The position numbers were made by a program, and so were the translations under genes. This document shows positions 40,605 through 48,625 of a DNA stretch of 64,000 nucleotides, in pieces; positions within the stretch are counted from its first letter, which is position 1, and every line of letters begins with the position of its first letter. Below the pieces are notes generated by a model. It worked only from the letters and a program-made list of their open reading frames with translations, was not told where the DNA came from and did no database searches. Source of the DNA: an uncultured Flavobacteriaceae bacterium. Lineage in GTDB: Bacteria > Bacteroidota > Bacteroidia > Flavobacteriales > Flavobacteriaceae. Location: assembly GCA_937901915.1 (NCBI GenBank), contig CALGUD010000151.1:19010-83009 (forward strand). The letters are read 5' to 3'.

Positions 40605-41114
40605 CTACATGCTTATCTCACCTTTAACACCAATCTCTTTTTTAGTGCCTGTGATTTCCGCACCTGCTATTTTTATCAGTGTAACCAGTTTATTATCCTT
40701 AGTATCCCAATAGTAAGCATCTTCGGCGCCCACTTTAATAAGGGACAGATTAGGGTCATCCTTATCATTAAACCAGGCTTGTAGTACCGGGTTCCAGAGT
40801 TCCTCAACTTTATTCTTATCTGTTACCAAAGTTGCAGTGCCGTATACCGATAAATATTCTCGGTCACTTTTATTCGCATACATAAGTTGTACCCTATGGT
40901 CTTTAGAAATATTCTTATAATGCTCGGAATCCTTACCTGTAAAAAACCATAGGTTTCCTTCGTTATCAACTTCCTGGGTTGTCATTGGTATTACAGATAA
41001 AGGCGTTTTACTGAGGGCAGTCGCCATCATACAAATATTCTGATGCTCTGTGATCTCTTTAATTTTCTCAATACCCTGAACCCTGCTCAAATTTTTTTCG
41101 GTTTCCATTTCCAT
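40605..41114 (-). CDS. Pyridoxamine 5'-phosphate oxidase-like general stress protein (FMN split barrel)
   Basis: The 169-residue protein has the split-barrel pattern: CMMATALSKTPLSVIPMTTQEVDNEGNLWFFTG with central strand NLWFFTGKDSEHYKNI, HRVQLMYA, YLSVYGTATLVTD and LWNPVLQAWFNDKDDPNLSLIKV, quoted as landmarks. This matches the GSP26-type general stress family that binds flavin. A second Met two codons in is an equal start. It is the first gene of a leftward unit with the GH3-type enzyme. Confidence 0.9.
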   Translation of the reverse strand: MEMETEKNLSRVQGIEKIKEITEHQNICMMATALSKTPLSVIPMTTQEVDNEGNLWFFTGKDSEHYKNISKDHRVQLMYANKSDREYLSVYGTATLVTDKNKVEELWNPVLQAWFNDKDDPNLSLIKVGAEDAYYWDTKDNKLVTLIKIAGAEITGTKKEIGVKGEISM

Positions 41115-41153
41115 GATAAATTTTTTAAATAGTCTTTTTAATACGTTTAAATA

Positions 41154-41241
41154 AGGCTGCCTGAAATTATAAACCGGTGTTAGTTAATAGACACACAACG
41201 GGTCATTATTTAACGTGAACTCAACACTTCTCAGGCAGCCT
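41154..41241. repeat. Widely spaced 11-base inverted repeat
   Basis: AGGCTGCCTGA (41154-41164) and TCAGGCAGCCT (41231-41241) are perfect inverted copies separated by 66 bases, in the gap between two leftward genes. The arms stand out from AT-rich surroundings. A long-loop hairpin or a remnant of a small mobile element are both possible; no clear target duplication was found. Confidence 0.55.
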
Positions 41242-41302
41242 ATTATAACTTGTTTACTGAGTCTTTATATAAACTCGTTTAAATTTAATGGACCATGCCT
41301 GC

Positions 41303-41866
41303 TTAAGCATTGGCTGTTTGTTCACTGTGTTTTCCTTCCCGTATTTCTTCAATAACTTTACTGATAAAAGCGGGTAAATCGTCGGGGTTTCTGCTTGTTA
41401 CCAATCCATTGTCAACAACAACCTCTTTATCGACCCAGTTTGCACCTGCATTGATTACATCGTCTTTTATAGCTTTGTAAGAAGTAACTTCCCTGTTGTT
41501 AATAACACCGGCACTAATTAATAACCATGGTGCATGACAAATGGCAGCAACGGGCTTTCCGCTTTCAAAGAAAGACCGGATAAATTGCAACGCATCCTCA
41601 TTAACCCGTAAATGATCGGGGTTTATAACTCCGCCCGGAAGTACCAGGGCATCATAGTCAGATTCATTTGTATTTTTCACTAACTTATCAACTTTAACTG
41701 TTTCTCCCCAGTTACCTTTATCCCAGCTTTTAATCTCACTTTCTTTAATGGAAACTATATGCACTGTTGCGCCCTCATTTTTTAATGCTTCCAAAGGCTT
41801 AAATAATTCTGATTTCTCAAATCCATTGGTTGCCAGTATGGCAACTTTCTTGTTCTCTAATTTCAT
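41303..41866 (-). CDS. DJ-1/PfpI family protein
   Basis: A 187-residue class I glutamine-amidotransferase-fold protein of the PfpI/YhbO type, linked to stress protection and possibly deglycase or protease activity. I chose the ATG at 41866 (MKLENKKVAILATNGFEKSEL) because the 38 residues upstream in the open frame do not match the family. The nucleophile Cys110 sits in AAICHAPWLL, with LVLPGGVINPDHLR before it. C-terminal DDLPAFISKVIEEI is typical. It faces left and is divergent from the DJ-1/ThuA lipoprotein gene, sharing a 208-base promoter region. Confidence 0.92.
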   Translation of the reverse strand: MKLENKKVAILATNGFEKSELFKPLEALKNEGATVHIVSIKESEIKSWDKGNWGETVKVDKLVKNTNESDYDALVLPGGVINPDHLRVNEDALQFIRSFFESGKPVAAICHAPWLLISAGVINNREVTSYKAIKDDVINAGANWVDKEVVVDNGLVTSRNPDDLPAFISKVIEEIREGKHSEQTANA

Positions 41867-42074
41867 AATCTTGCTTTTTTTAAGTAATAATTTGTACTGA
41901 TTGCATAGGTTTTGCAATTCTTTATTTTGTACCCTTAATATAATATGATCATGGAGACTGAAGGTGCTCAAATCAATCAATTTTCAACTCTAAAAATAGC
42001 GGCGTAGGGGAATACCCCTATCGGTTAATTTGTTTTAATTTAATATATTTATTTATCAACCAAAAAAAACATCA

Positions 42075-44465
42075 ATGAGAACCTCAAAAACCTATTTATG
42101 TACTTTCATTATTCTTTTTACATTTTTTTTTGCGTGTAATAGTGATGACGACAGGGGCGGGGATAACAATCCACCTGTTTTAAGTAATGAAAAACAAATT
42201 ACAGACTTTCAATTCAATGCATCGAATAATAGTGGCCTTACTGAAAATGTGATTGGTGAAATAAATCAGGAAAACCAGTCCGTAATATTGGTCGTGCCTT
42301 TTGGAACAGATGTAACCTCTTTATTACCCACAATACAGGTTTCCGCCGGTGCCACATATTCGCCAACGGGAGCACAGGATTTTACCCAACCTGTAACATA
42401 TACCGTAACAGCAGAAAACGAAACTACCAATAACTATAATGTTACTGTAAATGTGGCACCGAGTTCTGACGCTTCTATAATAAATTTTTCCTTTTTGACG
42501 GAAAATAATGAACAATTAAATGCTGACGTTATTGCAAACATAGATCAGGGTACACAGATAATATCAGTTGACTTACCAGAAGGTACCGAAGTTACCGACT
42601 TAATACCCACTATCGAAATATCTGAAGGTGCCACAATTGATCCTAATGGAACTCAGGACTTTTCAACTACAGTAACTTATACAGTAACTTCGCAAAGTGG
42701 AAATATTTCAACTTCTTATAATGTATTTGTTACAGTAGAATTAGACGAAGAAGAGGAAGTTGAATTGGGAGAGAAAAATATACTTATGTTTGTCTCTCAT
42801 GAAGACACTTATCATTCCGAGTACATTATAATGCGAAGAGCTTTGGAAACCTCAGGATATACTGTAGATGTAAGAAGTTCAAATTCACAACCAGCAGAAA
42901 TATATACCCAAAGTTCTATTAGTGGAAATAATGACCAGAGTGCAACTTATACCGATTTTCAGGAACAATTTTTAGATGCATTTGGCAGTGCCTGGCAATC
43001 AGATTGGAATACAGTACCGGATTACGTAAATGTAAACGGAAGCATTCAGGATGTGGAAAATATGATGTCCTATGATGCTCTTGTAGTTGTAGGTGGTACA
43101 GGTGCCCAGGCATATCGTGTAGATGGCAGCTATCAGTCACAAGGAGAAGGTGATCGTCTGGTTACAAGTGAAGAGATACAGGCAGCGGCAGAGAAACTAA
43201 ATGATCTGGCCATAGAAGCATTGATGACAGGAAAACCGGTAATGGCACAATGCCATGGAGCTTCTTTAGCACCGTATTGGAGAGTTCCCGGTACAACAGG
43301 GGTTGATGGTTTGGGAACAAGCATTTTAGAAGGAGATTATGCTACAGGTTTTCCTGAAGCAGCAACCGGAACTACTCTGGCCTCACTGAATGTAGAATAT
43401 CGTGGAATGGATGCCGATAGAGTAACAGTTTCCAGTCCACATTCATCATTGGGTGACGGAGGTGCAGGTAATGGTAAAATTATTACTACCCGTGACTGGT
43501 ATTCTCATACTGTAGCTCATGCAGCACGAACTTTACTCAATATTATTGATACATATCCAACTGCGGCTGAATTATCCAGTAATATATCAGTCCTTATTAT
43601 ACACGGGGGAGCTGTAAATACATCTGATTGTGGTGTCAGTAACCAAACTACTAATGACGTGCCCTGTAATTATGGAACAGATCCCGGATCGTTACCTGCT
43701 GATTATACAGATTTGGTGAACTTGTATCAAGGGAATTCTGCAAATGATAATTATAACATAACTATTGATGATCTGGATATACTGGGAGGAGCTACTTTGC
43801 CTTATGATGGTAGTTCAATAACTTCTATTGAAAACTATTTATCTAATTACGATGTGGTTGTATTTTACAAACATTGGGCTTCTAATATTACAAGCAATTT
43901 ACAAAATGCCATTGTGAATTATGCCGATGATGGAGGTGGGGTGTTATCTATACATCACGGACTTTATAATAGTGGTAAAAGCATCCTGGTAAATGATTTA
44001 TTTGAAGCCGAATCTTCTTCAAGCGGTTGGAGTGCAAACTTAACAGAATATAATTTAGTAATGACTAATTACGGGCATTTTGTATCAACTTATGGGGTGG
44101 TATTATCTAATCCTGTAGAGACACCATCTAATTGGTCTTCTTTGCCGGAAGGCGCAGCTAATATGAGTTATTCCTATTACCCAAATATTGAGATTGAAGA
44201 TGAAATTTATAATAATATGACTTATACTTCAAGTGCCAGTTTTGGAAGAGGAGTTAACGAGATAACACCTTTATTTTCCGATAATGTTAGTTCATCACAA
44301 TATCATCATGCCTCAGGGTATGTTAAACTATTTGATGGTTCAAATGATGGTAGTGTAGGTAAAGTTGCATTTTTTGAACCTGGAGAGAGGCCTGAAAATT
44401 ATGAAATAGATAGTCCTTATGGTCAAATTCTACGAAATGCGGTTGTGTGGCTTGGAATTGATTGA
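42075..44465 (+). CDS. Lipoprotein fusing two DUF5018-like domains, a DJ-1-like and a ThuA-like domain
   Basis: The 796-residue lipoprotein (lipobox FFAC, Cys16) begins with two beta-sandwich repeats of about 90 residues (ITDFQFNASNNSG and IINFSFLTENNEQ; LPTIQVSAGATYSP and IPTIEISEGATIDP). An acidic linker near 230 leads to a class I glutamine-amidotransferase fold (about 236-495) with YDALVVVGGTGAQAY and a nucleophile elbow MAQCHGAS (Cys393, His394). A second such fold (about 510-796; VLIIHGGA, YDVVVFYKHWAS, GGGVLSIHHGLYN) resembles ThuA-like trehalose-utilization domains. The sugar connection of ThuA suggests an extracellular carbohydrate or glycoxidation role, but the substrate is unknown. 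Confidence 0.75.
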   Translation: MRTSKTYLCTFIILFTFFFACNSDDDRGGDNNPPVLSNEKQITDFQFNASNNSGLTENVIGEINQENQSVILVVPFGTDVTSLLPTIQVSAGATYSPTGAQDFTQPVTYTVTAENETTNNYNVTVNVAPSSDASIINFSFLTENNEQLNADVIANIDQGTQIISVDLPEGTEVTDLIPTIEISEGATIDPNGTQDFSTTVTYTVTSQSGNISTSYNVFVTVELDEEEEVELGEKNILMFVSHEDTYHSEYIIMRRALETSGYTVDVRSSNSQPAEIYTQSSISGNNDQSATYTDFQEQFLDAFGSAWQSDWNTVPDYVNVNGSIQDVENMMSYDALVVVGGTGAQAYRVDGSYQSQGEGDRLVTSEEIQAAAEKLNDLAIEALMTGKPVMAQCHGASLAPYWRVPGTTGVDGLGTSILEGDYATGFPEAATGTTLASLNVEYRGMDADRVTVSSPHSSLGDGGAGNGKIITTRDWYSHTVAHAARTLLNIIDTYPTAAELSSNISVLIIHGGAVNTSDCGVSNQTTNDVPCNYGTDPGSLPADYTDLVNLYQGNSANDNYNITIDDLDILGGATLPYDGSSITSIENYLSNYDVVVFYKHWASNITSNLQNAIVNYADDGGGVLSIHHGLYNSGKSILVNDLFEAESSSSGWSANLTEYNLVMTNYGHFVSTYGVVLSNPVETPSNWSSLPEGAANMSYSYYPNIEIEDEIYNNMTYTSSASFGRGVNEITPLFSDNVSSSQYHHASGYVKLFDGSNDGSVGKVAFFEPGERPENYEIDSPYGQILRNAVVWLGID

Positions 44466-44592
44466 TATCAGTTTGTTTTATTAAAATTTAAGGCATAACC
44501 CCGTTAAACATAGAAGATAGTGTCTGGTATTAACCATATATATTGATTGTTAGTATAAATACAAATTATCTCAACCCATGTACTTATTCCTC

Positions 44593-44632
44593 TCCTTCCG
44601 GATTCTTAACTGAATTCGGAAGGATTTTTTTT
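44593..44632 (+). terminator. Strong intrinsic terminator of the DJ-1/ThuA lipoprotein gene
   Basis: TCCTTCCG-G-ATTC (44593-44605) pairs with GAAT-T-CGGAAGGA (44612-44624) with one wobble, six-base loop, followed by eight T. Confidence 0.93.
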
Positions 44633-44729
44633 GAGGAAATTGAAGGAAGCCATCAATTTGAAATTATTTTTTGCCTCAGCTCACATTAAATAGGTGAAAA
44701 CCCCTATAGTTTAGCATATGTATGATGTT

Positions 44730-44811
44730 TAAATTTGGTACATCTTAACATGCGCAAGTGTGATTAGGGTTTGGTTATACCATGTCATAAAAATGGCATG
44801 GTATTTTTTTA
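44730..44811 (+). ncRNA. Candidate small RNA with promoter box and terminator
   Basis: TAAATTTG at 44730-44737 matches the Bacteroidota -7 box, with TTTA at 44710-44713 as a possible -33. About 60 bases downstream stands a perfect terminator: ATACCATG-T-CAT (44777-44788) pairs with ATG-G-CATGGTAT (44793-44804), loop AAAA, seven T. No reading frame fits between them. The unit would give an RNA of roughly 70 bases starting near 44744. The 44466-45013 gap otherwise holds the terminator at 44593 and the element at 44941. Confidence 0.45.
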
Positions 44812-44940
44812 ATCTTGATAATATAACTTCTTAAATCGGCACAAGACTCTTCGCCTGTTTAAAGTTGGATTAATTGGAATTTAGTTTTATTAGCTTTTCA
44901 TGTGAGATATTAGAAATAACTATAAATTCACTCCCTCATC

Positions 44941-44994
44941 GTGAATATCAGACTCTCGATGGTGGCTGAGGCTCTCGAAGCCACCTTTATTCAC
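44941..44994. repeat. Compact 54-base double-hairpin element
   Basis: Outer arms GTGAATA (44941-44947) and TATTCAC (44988-44994), inner arms GGTGGCT (44961-44967) and AGCCACC (44979-44985), and a direct repeat CTCTCGA (44953-44959, 44972-44978). It lies 19 bases after the end of the leftward TetR gene, without a T-run on either side. Confidence 0.55.
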
Positions 44995-45013
44995 AAGAAT
45001 AATGGATTGAAAA

Positions 45014-45634
45014 TCATTTTAACGTGATTTTTTTAAAATCTTCAAGACCTTTGTCAGACAAATAAGGTAACCAGATTGTAAATATTAGGTTGGCGAAATA
45101 TTGAGGAATTCTTTCGGGATCTTCCTTATCCGCAATTACATCTTTCATAGACAACCATGAATTATAAAATATGGCCACATGTTTAAAAAGATTATTAAAC
45201 TGCTCATCGGATATATCTTTTCTTAACAAATCGCGCTCATTAAGTTGAGAAACCAAAAATGAGAATTGAAATTTACTTTGTTCATAAAATGCTAAAGAAC
45301 TATGCTTTATCATTTCAATTTTTCGCCAGATTACCAGCGTGTCTATAAAAAAGAAGCGATAGTCATACATCACCCTGAAGGCAGAAGATATGAGGTTATA
45401 CCACATTTCAAGATTAAACTCCGTTGAAGCAACCATAGACATACGTTGCATTACCTCCCCAAGGAATTGTTTATGAAGCTCCATGATAATTTCATTTTTG
45501 TTAGGGTAATGGTAATGTAAATTTCCCTGGCTTATTTTTATTTCAGATGCAATATGCCGGGTAGTAATATTTTCTACTCCCTTAGCATTGAAGAGTTCTT
45601 TAGCCGCATATAATATTTTCTGTTTAGTAGACAT
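45014..45634 (-). CDS. TetR-family transcription repressor
   Basis: A 206-residue TetR regulator. I chose the ATG at 45634 (MSTKQKILYAAKELFNAKGVENIT), the normal start for the family; the longer open frame adds 27 unrelated residues that would cover the operator. The HTH is residues about 22-45 (TTRHIASEIKISQGNLHYHYPNK), and the C-terminal helical domain is of the type that binds an unknown ligand, with aromatic clusters (YDYRFFFIDTLVIWRK). A perfect palindrome lies immediately upstream of its start, which suggests autorepression and control of the divergent PAS-LuxR pair. Confidence 0.92.
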   Translation of the reverse strand: MSTKQKILYAAKELFNAKGVENITTRHIASEIKISQGNLHYHYPNKNEIIMELHKQFLGEVMQRMSMVASTEFNLEMWYNLISSAFRVMYDYRFFFIDTLVIWRKIEMIKHSSLAFYEQSKFQFSFLVSQLNERDLLRKDISDEQFNNLFKHVAIFYNSWLSMKDVIADKEDPERIPQYFANLIFTIWLPYLSDKGLEDFKKITLK

Positions 45635-45651
45635 ATTTTTTAAAACGAAAA

Positions 45652-45681
45652 ATAAAATTAGTTCATTTGAACTAATTTTAT
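45652..45681. promoter_or_regulatory. Probable TetR operator palindrome
   Basis: Perfect 14-base arms, 45652-45665 and 45668-45681, separated by TT; the core is TTAGTTCA-TT-TGAACTAA. It begins 17 bases upstream of the TetR start codon and abuts a rightward -7 box, so one bound dimer could repress both divergent promoters. Confidence 0.8.
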
Positions 45682-45688
45682 ATATTTG
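45681..45688 (+). promoter_or_regulatory. -7 promoter box for the PAS-LuxR pair
   Basis: TATATTTG matches TAnnTTTG on the plus strand, 131 bases before the first LuxR-type start. Its first base is the last base of the TetR palindrome, so the operator covers the -33 region. Confidence 0.5.
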
Positions 45689-45819
45689 TAAATATACTAT
45701 TAAACCAAACGTCAATAAAATATTTGTTAAAGGTTATTTTCAAATCATTCATCCCTAAAAGTCTATTATTTGTTTAATTAAAATTAAATTATTCAAATCA
45801 AAACAACCAAAACAACCAA

Positions 45820-46689
45820 ATGAATGAGAACACCGTTAATGAGAATATCAGGTCAGCTATTCTTAAAAAATGTTATAGTAAGGAAGTAAAAAATGAAAGT
45901 AAAGATGAATGTATTATAAAGCTGAAAGCTATTTTGGATAGTATTATGCTTGGTAATAGGTTTGTAACTATTTATAATTTTGCAGAAGGTAAATTTATTT
46001 TCACACATAAACTCGATGAAGTATTGGGCTATAGTGAAGATATTTTTACACTTGAAAATCTTTACAATTTACCTGAGGCTACCCATAAAATTACCCTTGA
46101 AGAAGATGCCCTGCACATACAGAGGTGTGACAAGGTGGTGTGCAAAATGATTACCCAAAAGTATTTTGTGACAGGATTTGAAGATTGTTACGAAATTACC
46201 TTTAGAGTAAGGCATGCAGACGGCTATATAATTACAGTGCGAAGGTCTTGTTATATGTTTGAGATAGATGATTCTAATATAGCCAAATCCCACATTGATA
46301 TTTGGGAGGTTATACCCGACACAAATTTTACCCATGTATTTGTAAACATATTATCTAAAGATGCATTCGAAAAAAATATAGCTTTTTATAACACCAACTT
46401 AGATTTAATAGGAATTAAATTAACCGAAAGGCAATATCAGATACTATACTTAAAAGATCAGCGGAAAATTAATAAAGAAATTGCTGAAATACTTAATATA
46501 ACCGCTAAAACCCTGGACAATCACATTAATAAATTAATGAAAGCCCTTAATCTTTTTTGTGAAGGATATGATATACCTTACAAATTATATAACTCATCCG
46601 ATTTACTGCACTTCACAAAAACTTTTGGTTTGTATCCCAGGCCATATTCAAATTGGGAAGAATATTCACTAGTAGATATGGTATCATAA
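45820..46689 (+). CDS. PAS-like plus LuxR-type HTH regulator, copy 1
   Basis: A 289-residue transcription regulator. Residues about 30-180 look like a PAS-type sensor (LGNRFVTIYNFAEGKFIFTHKLDEVLGYSEDIFTLENL; FEDCYEITFRV; VRRSCYMFEI; SHIDIWEV as landmarks). Residues about 205-255 carry a LuxR/GerE-like HTH (LTERQYQILYLKDQRKINKEIAEILNITAKTLDNHINKLMKAL). No receiver domain is present, so it probably senses a ligand or redox state directly. A TetR-controlled promoter lies upstream and a close paralogue follows after 15 bases. Confidence 0.85.
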   Translation: MNENTVNENIRSAILKKCYSKEVKNESKDECIIKLKAILDSIMLGNRFVTIYNFAEGKFIFTHKLDEVLGYSEDIFTLENLYNLPEATHKITLEEDALHIQRCDKVVCKMITQKYFVTGFEDCYEITFRVRHADGYIITVRRSCYMFEIDDSNIAKSHIDIWEVIPDTNFTHVFVNILSKDAFEKNIAFYNTNLDLIGIKLTERQYQILYLKDQRKINKEIAEILNITAKTLDNHINKLMKALNLFCEGYDIPYKLYNSSDLLHFTKTFGLYPRPYSNWEEYSLVDMVS

Positions 46690-46704
46690 TTTTGATTTTA
46701 TAAA

Positions 46705-47550
46705 ATGAATTATTCAGAAGTACAAGAATTACGTGTACAGATTATTGAAGGGTTTTCAAAAGTATCAGTCTTCCCATTAAATATGGCGCCACAAAAAAAG
46801 CTTAAGATAGTACTTGATAGCCTCGTAACAGGCGAGAAGTTTGTTACTATATTCAATTTTAAAGAAGCAAGATTCGATTTTTTACATAGAGTTGAAGATA
46901 TACTGGGTTATACACAAGAAGAGTTTACTATAGAGGCTTTAAATAACTCACCCGCCTCGGATATTCACATAACTTCAGGGAAGGATATCATCCATAAATT
47001 AAGATATGACCTGGTTATGTATAAACTGCTTACCAAAGGTTATTTTTTAACCAGCCTGGAAGATTGCTATGAAATAACCTTCAGAGTGTTGCACAAAAAT
47101 GGTAAGGAAATGGTTGTTAGAAGATCATGTTATATATACGAAATAAGTAGGAATGGTATACCTTTATCACATATTGATATTTGGGAAATACTTCCTAATA
47201 TTCATCATGGGCATATTCTAATAAATCTTATTTCTAAAAATAATAACAATGCCAATCTTGATTTTTTTAATGTCAATGCCGAAATATTAGGTATAAAATT
47301 TACAGACCGGCAATTGGAAATTTTAAAATATAAAGAAGAGCGAAAACTAAATAAGGAAATAGCACAAGAATTGAAAATCACCGATAAAACATTAGATAAT
47401 CATATAAACAAAATGATAGGTAATTTCAATTCATTTTTAATGAATAACAATATCGATCAAAAAATATATAACGTGTCAGATTTACTCTATTTTTCGAGAA
47501 TGTATGGCTTGTATCCAAAACCTGCTGAGCCTGGTCCGGTAAGCTTATAG
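46705..47550 (+). CDS. PAS-like plus LuxR-type HTH regulator, copy 2
   Basis: The 281-residue paralogue of the preceding gene: same layout with TGEKFVTIFNF, EDILGYTQEEFTIEAL, DCYEITFRVLH, RRSCYIYEI, LSHIDIWEI and the HTH LELLKYKEE-like segment (FTDRQLEILKYKEERKLNKEIAQELKITDKTLDNHINKMI). Both copies end in SDLL.F...GLYP. The pair arose by tandem duplication and is co-transcribed. Its stop overlaps the end of the converging AraC gene by six bases, leaving no room for a terminator. Confidence 0.85.
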   Translation: MNYSEVQELRVQIIEGFSKVSVFPLNMAPQKKLKIVLDSLVTGEKFVTIFNFKEARFDFLHRVEDILGYTQEEFTIEALNNSPASDIHITSGKDIIHKLRYDLVMYKLLTKGYFLTSLEDCYEITFRVLHKNGKEMVVRRSCYIYEISRNGIPLSHIDIWEILPNIHHGHILINLISKNNNNANLDFFNVNAEILGIKFTDRQLEILKYKEERKLNKEIAQELKITDKTLDNHINKMIGNFNSFLMNNNIDQKIYNVSDLLYFSRMYGLYPKPAEPGPVSL

Positions 47551-48423
47551 TATTCTTCGGATGCCCGAAAATTCTTCCCTGAATTTACTGGGGGTGCAAC
47601 CTTTGTTTTTTTTAAAGATCCTGTTGAAATTTGCAATATTGTTAAATCCGCTTTTATAAGCTATTTCAGAAATGCTGAGATCCTTTTCGATAAGCCATCT
47701 TGCAGCAAAGCCAATTCGTACATCATTTACATAATCTATAAATGTTTTTCCCGTCCTTTTTTTTATAAATCTGTTAAATGAAACAGTGCTCATATTTACC
47801 AATTCCGCACCCTGTATAAGAGATATTTTGTTCTGAAAATTGTTTTGAACGTATTCATAGATCGTTTTTATTTTGTCACTATTTTCAAAACTGTTGATGT
47901 TTGAAGTGTACGATGATAAAAGTATCTGACTCCGGGAAGTTGCAAGGTCATGCAGTATGGATATTAATTCCAGAAAATAATCAATACCATCTATTTTAGA
48001 CAATTTTTTAATTCTGGGGCTAATCTCTTCAATGGTTTTATTTGAAAAAAGAATTCCGTGGGCAGAACGATCAAACATATCTTTAATAGGTTTCATGATC
48101 CTTCTCCTGAGGATAGATTCATTAAGCAAATCGTTATGAAACTGTATAGTGATTTCCCGTATTTTTTTATTAGTACAATTATGCAATTGCCACCCATGAT
48201 ATAGGTTTGGCCCAACCAGTACCAGCTCTAATTCACTAATCTCTTCTACACTATCACCTACAATTCTTTTAACACCTTTTCCGTTTTTAATAAAGTTCAA
48301 TTCATACTCAGGATGAAAGTGGACGGGAAAATCAAAATCATCTTTCACCCTGTCAAAAACAAGAAAACTGTCTTCAGGCGAAATAGGGGTTATTTCCCTG
48401 TGTATGTCCTTTAGTAAATCCAT
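47545..48423 (-). CDS. AraC-family regulator of the mannoside locus
   Basis: A 292-residue regulator with an N-terminal cupin (about 25-95: FPVHFHPEYELNFIKNGKGVKRIVGD, LVLVGPNLYHGWQ) that likely binds a sugar, and a C-terminal AraC double HTH (about 195-290: QGAELVNMSTVSFNRFIKKRTGKTFIDYVN and ISEIAYKSGFNNIANFNRIFKKNKGCTP, given as landmarks). It is divergent from the symporter-GH130 genes, and the exact 21-base repeat at 48449 lies 26 bases from its start; the second copy precedes the SusC gene. It is therefore the best candidate activator for both promoters. Confidence 0.88.
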   Translation of the reverse strand: MDLLKDIHREITPISPEDSFLVFDRVKDDFDFPVHFHPEYELNFIKNGKGVKRIVGDSVEEISELELVLVGPNLYHGWQLHNCTNKKIREITIQFHNDLLNESILRRRIMKPIKDMFDRSAHGILFSNKTIEEISPRIKKLSKIDGIDYFLELISILHDLATSRSQILLSSYTSNINSFENSDKIKTIYEYVQNNFQNKISLIQGAELVNMSTVSFNRFIKKRTGKTFIDYVNDVRIGFAARWLIEKDLSISEIAYKSGFNNIANFNRIFKKNKGCTPSKFREEFSGIRRIL

Positions 48424-48448
48424 CGATTATATGATATTTTACAATAAC

Positions 48449-48497
48449 TAAATGATAAAATAATATTAAACACATGTTAACTACATGTATAAATTTG
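48449..48497 (+). promoter_or_regulatory. Shared activator site and -7 box before the symporter gene
   Basis: A 21-base sequence (48449-48469; core ATGATAAAATAATATT) is identical to 51996-52016. A -7 box TAAATTTG follows at 48490-48497, with 20 bases between. The leader to the symporter start is 128 bases. The same arrangement occurs upstream of SusC. Confidence 0.75.
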
Positions 48498-48625
48498 ATA
48501 ATTCTTACAAAACAGGTTTAATAAAAGCCATTTTGCTAGTAAACAAATATAAAATAAACATATTAAATGTTTTTCAGTTTCTTAAATTGCATCATTTTTA
48601 CTGAAAAACCAATAAATATATAAAT

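Noticed and set aside
41154..41241. Miniature transposable element
   Set aside because: The inverted repeats are clear, but I found no convincing target-site duplication, so it is only listed as an inverted repeat.
41867..41980. Longer N-terminus of the DJ-1/PfpI protein
   Set aside because: The extra 38 residues do not match the family, while MKLENKKVAIL is a typical start.
42324..43324. Short minus-strand frames within the DJ-1/ThuA lipoprotein gene
   Set aside because: They are by-products of coding bias on the plus strand and have no start context or motif.
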